From assembly GCA_015064785.1 (NCBI GenBank), contig SVRM01000037.1, forward strand, positions 1-34,381: a stretch of 34,381 bases of DNA, written 5' to 3'. Source of the DNA: Oscillospiraceae bacterium (GTDB taxonomy: Bacteria; Bacillota; Clostridia; Oscillospirales; CAG-272). The notes beneath the pieces were generated by a model that worked only from the letters and a program-made list of their open reading frames with translations, was not told where the DNA came from and ran no database searches. Of this stretch, positions 26,800 to 34,381 are shown piece after piece (positions within the stretch are counted from its first letter, which is position 1; each line of letters opens with the position of its first letter). A program made the position numbers and the translations under genes.

Positions 26800-27669
26800 A
26801 TGAACATCAAAAGAATCGGAAGCATGGGCTGGGGCGCACAGGACGGTGCCATATGGGGCGACTTTCTGTTTCGATTTGACCATGCGGGACACTGCCGGGT
26901 CTACGATGCAAAAGCATTGGACATCGACAGCGACGAAGACGTTGTGCTGCCGCAGATTGCCGCATTTTCGCTGAATCCCGATGATGCGGTAATTCCGCAC
27001 TGCAATGCGGTGACATTCGGCGGTACCTATTTTGAAGCGGACGACGAATTTCCGCTTCTGTATGCCAATGTGTATAACAACTATGCCAAAGCCGAAGACC
27101 ACCGTGTGGGCATGTGCTGTGTCTACCGGCTGCAAAGAGCGGGACTTGATTTCCGAACAACCCTTGTGCAGCTGCTGAAGATCGGTTTTGCAGAAGAAAA
27201 AGGACTCTGGCTGTCGGATGGCGATATCGCCGATGTCCGCCCATACGGTAACTTTGTCGTCGACCGGGAAGCCGGACTGCTGCATGTTTTTGTCATGCGC
27301 GACGGAGACCGGACCACGCGGTATTTCACATTCCGCCTGCCGGATGTCAGTGCGGGGACTGTGTCTGATGAATACGGTGTTCCGGTTGCTGTGCTGGAAC
27401 GTGCCGACATTCTGTCGTATTTTGATACTCCGTACCATTTATATATGCAGGGTGCGTGCTGTCATAACGGTTTGATTTATTCCTCGGAGGGCTTCAATGC
27501 CGATATCCAGCCATCTCTGCGCATCATTGACCCGACGGAAAAACAGCAGATCGAATATACCAATCTGGCAGAGCTCGGATACCCGACGGAGGCGGAATGG
27601 ATTGATTTCCGCGGAGAGCGCTGCTATTACAGCGACGGTGTCGGTGATTTGTTTGAGGTTATCTTCTGA
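26800..27669 (+). CDS. hypothetical protein
   Basis: 289 aa from MNIKRIGSMGWGAQDG with SD aagagga; repeated beta-rich segments suggest a propeller-like fold, family not recognised. Confidence 0.6.
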   Translation: MNIKRIGSMGWGAQDGAIWGDFLFRFDHAGHCRVYDAKALDIDSDEDVVLPQIAAFSLNPDDAVIPHCNAVTFGGTYFEADDEFPLLYANVYNNYAKAEDHRVGMCCVYRLQRAGLDFRTTLVQLLKIGFAEEKGLWLSDGDIADVRPYGNFVVDREAGLLHVFVMRDGDRTTRYFTFRLPDVSAGTVSDEYGVPVAVLERADILSYFDTPYHLYMQGACCHNGLIYSSEGFNADIQPSLRIIDPTEKQQIEYTNLAELGYPTEAEWIDFRGERCYYSDGVGDLFEVIF

Positions 27670-27694
27670 AATAATCATCTTTTTGACTGTTTTC

Positions 27695-27723
27695 TTGACA
27701 AAATGTAAAGTTTGTGATATAAT
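27695..27723 (+). promoter_or_regulatory. sigma-A type promoter
   Basis: TTGACA, 17-bp spacer, TATAAT; upstream of paralog 3. Confidence 0.8.
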
Positions 27724-27772
27724 TCAATACAGAAACCTCACACGATATAAAAAATAAAAAGGAGATATTTCT

Positions 27773-29269
27773 ATGAATACAGCAAAGCTCCGGTTCTGTG
27801 CCGCATTGCTCGTGCTGGCATCGGTGACATCGGTTCTCGCATCCTGCGGCTCCTCCGATGCGGGCGATACCAAAACCACAGAGGCGCAGACACAGGCTGA
27901 TTCTTCCGTTGTCACAGAGGAGGCAACCACCGACTACATGCCCGAGCTTCCTGTCAAGGACTACGGCGGGGATGAATTTTTGTTCCTGACATCCAGCGAA
28001 AACGACGACAACGGCGTTGACTGGGTAACAAAGGATATTTACGCAGAAGCCGCAACGGGTGACGTTGTCACCGACGCGGTTTACGAACGCAACATGTGGC
28101 TGGAGGAAACCTTCAATATCAAAATCAACCAGTTCCAGTGCGTGACCATGACCGAAACCAAAAAGGCGGTGCAGGCGGGTGTGACCGATTATGACGCCGT
28201 CATCACCGCGATTGCCAACGGCTGCAATATGGGTGCGGGCAACTTTGTTCTCGATCTGGCAGAGGTTCCTTACATTGATCTCGATCAGCCATGGTGGGAC
28301 CAGGGTATCCGCCGCGACGTTACGATCAATGACAGAACTTACATCGCAACCGGTGATATTTCCATCGTCGACAATGACGCAACATGGGTTCTGATGTTCA
28401 ACAAGCAGATGGCGCAGAACCAGGATTATGATCTGTATCAGCTTGTCCGCGACAACAAGTGGTATTTTGAGACGATGTACGACATGGTCAAGGACTGTGC
28501 CAAAGACCTCAACGGTGACGGCAAAATGACGTGGCAGGACGACCAGTACGGCTTTGCGACGACCAATGACTCCGCACAGGGTCTGATGTACGCATCCGGT
28601 CTGACACTTTCCTCCCGTGACAGCGATGGCTATCCGATCATTAATACCGATCTTGACCGCCTGACCAATGTCATCATCGAAGCCGGCAAGTTTATGTCCG
28701 ACAAGGCAATCACCATCAATGCCAACACCGACTTTACCGGTGCCACCTCCGGTACGGACGAGTGCCGTTTCCTGTTTGAGGGCGGACGTGCGCTGTTCTA
28801 CGGGGAAGTTATGCAGTGTGTGACCCGTATGCGCGACTCCACAACCGACTTCGGTCTGATTCCGTGGCCGAAGTTTGATGAATCGCAGGAGAACTACTAC
28901 TGCTACGTCCATTCCACCGCAGGCAAGGGTATCTGTATCCCCACAACCCAGCCTGACCCGGAAATGGCAGGTATCATCATCGAAGCGATGGCGGCAAAGT
29001 CCGTTTCCACCGTTACCGAGGCATATTATGACAAGGCACTGACCTACAAGTATATGCGTGACGAGGAATCTGCGCAGATGCTGGATATCATTCTGTCCAA
29101 CCGTCTGTTTGACCTTGCGTACAGCTACAACTGGGGCAACCTGTATTCCACATTGCAGACGCTGATTTTGCAGGGCAAGGATACGGTTGCATCCACCTGG
29201 GACAAACGTCTGTCCTCGGCGGAGAAGGCAATGCAGAAGACCATTGATGCATATAAGGAAAACGAATAA
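27773..29269 (+). CDS. extracellular solute-binding-protein-like lipoprotein (paralog 3)
   Basis: LASC lipobox; QPWWDQG; DLNGDGKMTWQDDQYGF loop; close to paralog 4. Confidence 0.8.
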   Translation: MNTAKLRFCAALLVLASVTSVLASCGSSDAGDTKTTEAQTQADSSVVTEEATTDYMPELPVKDYGGDEFLFLTSSENDDNGVDWVTKDIYAEAATGDVVTDAVYERNMWLEETFNIKINQFQCVTMTETKKAVQAGVTDYDAVITAIANGCNMGAGNFVLDLAEVPYIDLDQPWWDQGIRRDVTINDRTYIATGDISIVDNDATWVLMFNKQMAQNQDYDLYQLVRDNKWYFETMYDMVKDCAKDLNGDGKMTWQDDQYGFATTNDSAQGLMYASGLTLSSRDSDGYPIINTDLDRLTNVIIEAGKFMSDKAITINANTDFTGATSGTDECRFLFEGGRALFYGEVMQCVTRMRDSTTDFGLIPWPKFDESQENYYCYVHSTAGKGICIPTTQPDPEMAGIIIEAMAAKSVSTVTEAYYDKALTYKYMRDEESAQMLDIILSNRLFDLAYSYNWGNLYSTLQTLILQGKDTVASTWDKRLSSAEKAMQKTIDAYKENE

Positions 29270-29283
29270 CGCAAAGAATACAG

Positions 29284-29324
29284 CGAATCTGCGGGAAGAA
29301 ACATTCCGCAGGTTCGATTTTTTT
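29284..29324 (+). terminator. intrinsic terminator of paralog 3
   Basis: CGAATCTGCGG...CCGCAGGTTCG stem followed by a T7 run. Confidence 0.85.
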
Positions 29325-29366
29325 GTGAAAGTATGCCATGGTCTGGCAGGAATTTTTTGTGATAAC

Positions 29367-29395
29367 TTGACATTCTGTGCGGAACGTGTTATAAT
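29367..29395 (+). promoter_or_regulatory. sigma-A type promoter
   Basis: TTGACA, 17-bp spacer, TATAAT; upstream of paralog 4. Confidence 0.8.
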
Positions 29396-29440
29396 ACTTA
29401 ATAGAATATAAAAGTAAATTGTTTTGGGAGGAAACAAACA

Positions 29441-30928
29441 ATGAGCAATATGAAGCTGCGCCTCTGTGCTGCGATTCTGGCACTGGCTTCGGTTGGAAGT
29501 GTTCTCGCATCCTGCGGATCGTCCGATGCCGGAGATTCCAAGACAACGGAAGCGAATACTGCCGCCGATACCGCCATCGCAACGGAAGAAGTTACCACCG
29601 ACTATATGCCTGTGTTCCCTGAAAAGGACTATGGCGGAGATGAATTTATGTTCCTGACATCCAGCGATGGGGACGACAACGGTGCTGACTGGGTCACATA
29701 CGATATTTATACGGAAAACACGACCGGTGACGTTATCATCGACGCTGTCTATGAGCGCAATATGTGGATTGAGGAAACCTTCAATGTCAAGATTGCAGAA
29801 TACCAGTGCGTCACGATGAACGAAACCAAGAAGGCTGTCAATGCCGGTGTGACCGACTATGACGCTGTCATTACCGCAATTGCCAATGGCTGCAACATGG
29901 GTGCGGATAACTATATTCTCGACCTGACACAGGTTCCGAATCTGGATCTCAAGCAGTCCTGGTGGGATCAGGGTGTTCTGAAGGGTACCTCGATCAACAA
30001 CCGTGTTTACATCGCAACGGGCGATATCACCATCGTTGACAATGAAGCGACATGGGTGCTGATGTTCAATAAGCAGATGGCGGAGGACTTTGACCTTGAT
30101 CTGTACCAGATGGTATACGATAACAAGTGGGACATGGAAACCTTCTATAAATCTGCACAGCTGGCAAACAAGGACCTCAACGGTGACGGTAAGATGTACG
30201 GTCCCGATGACCAGTTCGGTTTCGCAACCTCCGATATGTCCTCTGACGGTCTGATGTATGCATCCGGCGTTTCGCTTTCCTCCAAGGACAGCGATGACTA
30301 TCCGATCATTCATACCGATATGGATAAGCTGACCAGCGTTATTGTCAAAGCCGGTGAGATTATGTCCGATGCGGATACCACAATCATCACCACAAAGAAC
30401 GGTATCACCACCTCTGATGATCTGCGTCTGCTCTTTGAAGGCGGTCGTGCACTGTTCTTCGGCGAAGTCATGGCGTGCGTGACCCGTATGCGTAATTCTA
30501 CAACCGACTTTGGTCTGATTCCGTTCCCCAAGTATGATCTGGCACAAGAAAACTATTACCACTTCGTACATAAGACTGCCGGTAAGGGTGTCTGTATCCC
30601 GACCACCCAGTCTGATCCTGAAATGGCAGGTCTGATCATCGAAGCGATGGCAGCAAAGTCTGTCGGCACCGTTACCGAGGCATACTACGATAAGGCTCTG
30701 ACCTATAAGTATATGCGTGACGAAGAGTCTGCAAAGATGCTCGATATGATTCTTGCAAGCCGTATTTACGACCTTACCTACATCTATGACTGGGGCTCTC
30801 TGTACTCCCAGCTGAAGGCACTGATCGTCGCCGGTAAGGATACCGTTGCATCGACATGGGACAAACGTATGTCTGCAGCAGAAAAGGCTCTGACAAAGAC
30901 CATCGACGCATATAAGGAAAACGAGTAA
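29441..30928 (+). CDS. extracellular solute-binding-protein-like lipoprotein (paralog 4)
   Basis: LASVGSVLASCGSSDAGDSKTTEA; near-collinear with paralog 3; DLNGDGKMYGPDDQFGF loop. Confidence 0.8.
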   Translation: MSNMKLRLCAAILALASVGSVLASCGSSDAGDSKTTEANTAADTAIATEEVTTDYMPVFPEKDYGGDEFMFLTSSDGDDNGADWVTYDIYTENTTGDVIIDAVYERNMWIEETFNVKIAEYQCVTMNETKKAVNAGVTDYDAVITAIANGCNMGADNYILDLTQVPNLDLKQSWWDQGVLKGTSINNRVYIATGDITIVDNEATWVLMFNKQMAEDFDLDLYQMVYDNKWDMETFYKSAQLANKDLNGDGKMYGPDDQFGFATSDMSSDGLMYASGVSLSSKDSDDYPIIHTDMDKLTSVIVKAGEIMSDADTTIITTKNGITTSDDLRLLFEGGRALFFGEVMACVTRMRNSTTDFGLIPFPKYDLAQENYYHFVHKTAGKGVCIPTTQSDPEMAGLIIEAMAAKSVGTVTEAYYDKALTYKYMRDEESAKMLDMILASRIYDLTYIYDWGSLYSQLKALIVAGKDTVASTWDKRMSAAEKALTKTIDAYKENE

Positions 30929-30942
30929 ATCATTCATGGGAG

Positions 30943-30971
30943 GGACTGTTTTCGGACAGTCCTTCTTTTTT
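30943..30971 (+). terminator. intrinsic terminator of paralog 4
   Basis: GGACTGT-tttcgg-ACAGTCC followed by ttctttttt. Confidence 0.8.
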
Positions 30972-30990
30972 GGGGATTGCTGTGATTTGC

Positions 30991-31019
30991 TTGACAAAGT
31001 GATGCGTATATGTTACAAT
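30991..31019 (+). promoter_or_regulatory. sigma-A type promoter
   Basis: TTGACA, 17-bp spacer, TACAAT; upstream of paralog 5. Confidence 0.7.
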
Positions 31020-31050
31020 AATAGTATATTATTCATATGGGGATGAAGAA

Positions 31051-32529
31051 ATGAAACCTGAAATGAAACGAATTTTTGCGGCAATGCTGGCTCTGCTGTC
31101 TGTGGGCAGTGTGCTGGCTTCCTGCGGCGGCACATCCGGCACGACGGAAACCAAGGATGTAAATACGCCTGCGACGGAAGCGGTCACAGAGGCAGATCCT
31201 GCGGCGGTATACGGTCTTGTATCCGAGGACTTCGGCGGTGCGGAACTCAAATTCTATGTCACGGGCAGCAATGCAGACTGCGGCGCGGCATGGGAGAGCT
31301 TTGATATTTTTGCGGAAACTGCAACCGGTGATATTGTCATCGATGCTGTTTTTGAGAGAAACGCATGGGTTGAGGAAACCTACAATGTCAAGATCACGGA
31401 ATACAAGCCAACCACCGATACGGCGGCGGATACCATGAAGAATGCCGTTTCTGCCGGCGACAGTGACGGGGACGCACTCGTCGAGAGCTTTGAACGTCTG
31501 TGTTCTCTGGCTACCAACGGATATCTTCTGGATATGGCAGCGATTCCCGATCTGAAGCTGGACAGCAAGTGGTGGGATCAGGGTGCCATTGACGGCGTTT
31601 CCATCGGCGGACATGTTTATATGACGACAGGTGATCTTCTGATCGTCGACAACGATGCGACATGGGTTCTGATGTTCAACAAGGAAATGGCAGAGGAATT
31701 TGACTACAATTTCTATACGATGATCGACGAAAACAAATGGCTGTTTGATACGTTTTTCTCCATTGCACGCGATACTGCAATGGACCTCAACGGTGACGGA
31801 AAAATCAAGATCGAAGATGACCGGTACGGACTTGTGACTGCATACAATACGCCCGAGGCGCTGATTACAGCGGCAGGTCTGACACTGGCGACCAAGGATG
31901 CAAACGACATTCCGATGATGGAAACCGATCTGGAAAAGCTGACCTCCGTCATTGCAACCGCAGGTGAATTTTATGCCGATAAGAACGTTGTGTACGGCTC
32001 GGATTATCAGAAGGCGGCAGATGCGTTCGTCGGCGGACGCGGACTGTTCTACGGCGAGGTTTTACAGTGTGTTACCCGTATGCGTGAGTCCAAAACCGAT
32101 TTCGGTATGATTCCGTGGCCGAAGTACGAGGAAACGCAGGCGGATTATTACAGCTTCATTATTCCGGCGGCAGGACACGCAGTTGCATTTCCGGCGACGC
32201 TGACCGATACGCATATGGCGGCGGTTGTACTCGATGCCATGGCGGCAAAGTCGATGGATACGCTGACGGTTGCATATTACGACAAGGCGCTGACGCAGAA
32301 ATACATGCGCGATGAAAACTCCATCCGGATGCTCGATATGATTATCGGCTCGCGTATTTTTGACCAGTCTCATTTCTATATGTACGGTTGGGGTGACATG
32401 TATTCCAAGATGGCATCCAACCTGCAGAACGGCCGTGATCTGACCGTATCCACCTGGGAGAAGAATATCGACAAGGCACAGGCGGATCTGGAGGCGACGA
32501 TTGCTGCATTTGAAGCCAACGCGCAGTGA
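31051..32529 (+). CDS. extracellular solute-binding-protein-like lipoprotein (paralog 5)
   Basis: SVLASCGGTSGTTET lipobox; SKWWDQGAIDG; DLNGDGKIKIEDDRYGL loop. Confidence 0.8.
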   Translation: MKPEMKRIFAAMLALLSVGSVLASCGGTSGTTETKDVNTPATEAVTEADPAAVYGLVSEDFGGAELKFYVTGSNADCGAAWESFDIFAETATGDIVIDAVFERNAWVEETYNVKITEYKPTTDTAADTMKNAVSAGDSDGDALVESFERLCSLATNGYLLDMAAIPDLKLDSKWWDQGAIDGVSIGGHVYMTTGDLLIVDNDATWVLMFNKEMAEEFDYNFYTMIDENKWLFDTFFSIARDTAMDLNGDGKIKIEDDRYGLVTAYNTPEALITAAGLTLATKDANDIPMMETDLEKLTSVIATAGEFYADKNVVYGSDYQKAADAFVGGRGLFYGEVLQCVTRMRESKTDFGMIPWPKYEETQADYYSFIIPAAGHAVAFPATLTDTHMAAVVLDAMAAKSMDTLTVAYYDKALTQKYMRDENSIRMLDMIIGSRIFDQSHFYMYGWGDMYSKMASNLQNGRDLTVSTWEKNIDKAQADLEATIAAFEANAQ

Positions 32530-32600
32530 GCAGATTTCTGCTGAAAAATGCAAAATTCAAAAAAATTTTCACTTCGTGACAATAAATTCACAATTTCGTA

Positions 32601-32629
32601 TTGAAAAATTTCCTGAGATGTGGTATAGT
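32601..32629 (+). promoter_or_regulatory. sigma-A type promoter of pgk
   Basis: TTGAAA, 17-bp spacer, TATAGT. Confidence 0.6.
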
Positions 32630-32728
32630 ATATAATTGATGATATGTGTACTTCGCTTTTGAGGTATCAAATCATCTGAGTGTCCCAAAGTCTATCCAAA
32701 TATTTATAATAAAAGGAGTTTTTTGACG

Positions 32729-34024
32729 ATGTACAACAAGAAGACAATCGAAGACATCGCAGTAGCCGGCAAGAAGGTTCTTGTACGCTGCGACTTTAAC
32801 GTTCCGCTCAAGGACGGTGTTATCACCTCTGACAAGAGAATTGTTGAGGCGCTCCCCACCATCAAGTATCTGCTTGACAACGGTGCAAAGGTTATCCTCT
32901 GCTCTCATATGGGCAAGCCGCACGCCATCTTCACCGAAGGCTTCGGTCTGGACAAGAAGGAAAAGGCAAAGGTTGAAGCGCTTCCCGCTGAAGAACAGGC
33001 AGCTGCAAAGGCTGAACTGCTCGAAAAGGCTAAGAAGAACGATATCAAGAAGTTCACGCTTGCTCCCGTTGCTGCACGTCTGAACGAATACCTCGACGGT
33101 AAGGTTACTTTCGCTTCCGATATCGTCGGCGACGATGCAAAGGCAAAGATCGCTGCTCTGGAAGAAGGTAAGGCAGTTCTGATTGAAAACGTCCGTTTCG
33201 ATGCACGCGAAACCAAGAACGATCCCACCATGGCAAAGGAACTGGCTGACCTCGCTGACATCTATGTCAACGACGCATTCGGTTCTGCACACCGCGCACA
33301 TGCTTCCACCGCAGGTGTTGCTGATTACCTGCCCGCAGTTTCCGGTTACCTCATCAATAAGGAAATCACCGTTATGGGCGGCGCACTTGAAGATCCCAAG
33401 AGACCCTTCGTCGCAATCCTCGGCGGTGCTAAGGTTTCCGATAAGATCGGCGTTATCCAGAACCTCATCGAAAAGGTCGATACCCTCATCATCGGCGGCG
33501 GTATGGCTTACACCTTCTTCAAGGCGATGGGCAACGAAGTCGGTACCTCCATCTGCGAAAACGACAAGCTCGACCTCGCACGTGAGCTGATGGCAAAGGC
33601 AAGAGAAAAGGGCGTCAATTTCCTGCTTCCCGTTGACAACATCATCGGTAAGGAATACGACGAAAACACCACCTATATGACCATCTACTCTGATTCCATT
33701 CCGGACGGCTGGATGGGTCTTGACATCGGTCACAAGACGCAGGAACTGTTTGCAAAGTCCATTCAGGGTGCCGGCACGGTTGTCTGGAACGGCCCGATGG
33801 GCGTTTCCGAATGGGAACACTTCGCTTCCGGTACCACCGCAGTTGCACAGGCAGTTGCTGATTCCGGTGCAATCTCCATCATCGGCGGCGGTGACTCCGC
33901 AGCAGCAGTTGAAAAGCTCGGCTACGCTGACAAGATGACCCACATCTCCACCGGCGGCGGCGCATCCCTCGAATTCCTCGAAGGCAAGGCTCTGCCCGGC
34001 ATCGCTTGCCTCAACGATAAATAA
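32729..34024 (+). CDS. pgk: phosphoglycerate kinase
   Basis: [86 protein letters not shown] aaaggag. Confidence 0.97.
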   Translation: MYNKKTIEDIAVAGKKVLVRCDFNVPLKDGVITSDKRIVEALPTIKYLLDNGAKVILCSHMGKPHAIFTEGFGLDKKEKAKVEALPAEEQAAAKAELLEKAKKNDIKKFTLAPVAARLNEYLDGKVTFASDIVGDDAKAKIAALEEGKAVLIENVRFDARETKNDPTMAKELADLADIYVNDAFGSAHRAHASTAGVADYLPAVSGYLINKEITVMGGALEDPKRPFVAILGGAKVSDKIGVIQNLIEKVDTLIIGGGMAYTFFKAMGNEVGTSICENDKLDLARELMAKAREKGVNFLLPVDNIIGKEYDENTTYMTIYSDSIPDGWMGLDIGHKTQELFAKSIQGAGTVVWNGPMGVSEWEHFASGTTAVAQAVADSGAISIIGGGDSAAAVEKLGYADKMTHISTGGGASLEFLEGKALPGIACLNDK

Positions 34025-34027
34025 GAG

Positions 34028-34285
34028 GATTTTACTTCGTAAAATCTCCATTACCTCCCTCATCCGTCACACTTCGTGTGCCACCTTCCCCCGACAGGGG
34101 AAGGCTTTGATGGGGACTTCGTAAAATCTCCATTACCACCCTCATCCGTCACACTTCGTGTGCCACCTTCCCCAGACAGGGGAAGGCTTTGATGGGGACT
34201 TCGTAAAATCTCCATTACCACCCTCATCCGTCACACTTCGTGTGCCGCCTTCCCCTGACAGGGGAAGGCATTGGTGTGGGGGATT
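34028..34285. repeat. tandem hairpin array, 82-bp period, three copies
   Basis: acttcgtaaaatctccattacc...ccctcatccgtcacacttcgtgtgcc.ccttcccc.gacaggggaaggc restarts at 34034, 34116 and 34198. Confidence 0.85.
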
Positions 34286-34327
34286 TCATCCGATACGGTT
34301 TTTTCTCTCCGCGCGTTGTTCTGATCC

Positions 34328-34372
34328 GCGGGGGAGGAAACCATCTCAGACGCCGAAGTTTTCCTCCCCCGC
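34328..34372. repeat. 13-bp perfect inverted repeat at the window edge
   Basis: GCGGGGGAGGAAA (34328-34340) and TTTCCTCCCCCGC (34360-34372). Confidence 0.6.
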
Positions 34373-34381
34373 ACCCCCTCT

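Noticed and set aside
27659-30997. 1112-aa minus-strand ORF spanning three plus-strand genes
   Set aside because: Antisense to paralogs 3 and 4, which have promoters, SDs, lipoboxes and terminators. The translation is a Cys/His/Val-rich shadow pattern and it also reads through the terminators. Codon bias explains the lack of stops.
32672-34063. 463-aa minus-strand ORF opposite pgk
   Set aside because: Antisense to an unambiguous pgk.
34028-34285. Possible CRISPR array
   Set aside because: The 82-bp units are near-identical along their whole length, with internal hairpins and no variable spacers; no cas genes nearby.
1-34381. tRNA, rRNA or classical riboswitch
   Set aside because: No cloverleaf with GTTCRA-type T-arm or rRNA-like conserved stretch was recognised by eye; a tRNAscan/Infernal run would be needed to exclude weak cases.

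Overview
The window looks like a chromosomal segment of an uncultured gut-type Clostridia/Oscillospirales bacterium (inferred from gene content and repeat style). I find no rRNA, tRNA, CRISPR array, transposase or phage module. Most of it is ordinary: iorAB plus an acyl-CoA ligase, recQ, ftsK-tmk, a DJ-1/5-FCL/CPBP run, mltG-U32 peptidase and pgk, alongside carbohydrate genes (DUF4091, a GH78-like rhamnosidase). It also has five paralogous orphan solute-binding-type lipoproteins with no ABC permease or ATPase nearby. The most interesting unexplained signals are: (1) five copies of a near-palindromic 16-mer TGTGAAACGATACACA, in pairs spaced 21-22 bp directly upstream of the Shine-Dalgarno sites of an AAA-ATPase gene and recQ, with a fifth copy inside recQ; (2) a 222-bp MITE-like element with exact 19-bp terminal inverted repeats, built almost entirely of triloop hairpins; (3) a 34-bp interrupted palindrome just downstream of the ligase/ior promoter; (4) an 82-bp-period tandem array of hairpins after pgk; (5) 17-aa tandem repeats in the MltG N-terminus; (6) a GDPD-like protein that appears to lack its catalytic residues; (7) a TauE/SafE transporter split into two half-genes. 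All coordinates were read by eye from the sequence. No database search was run.
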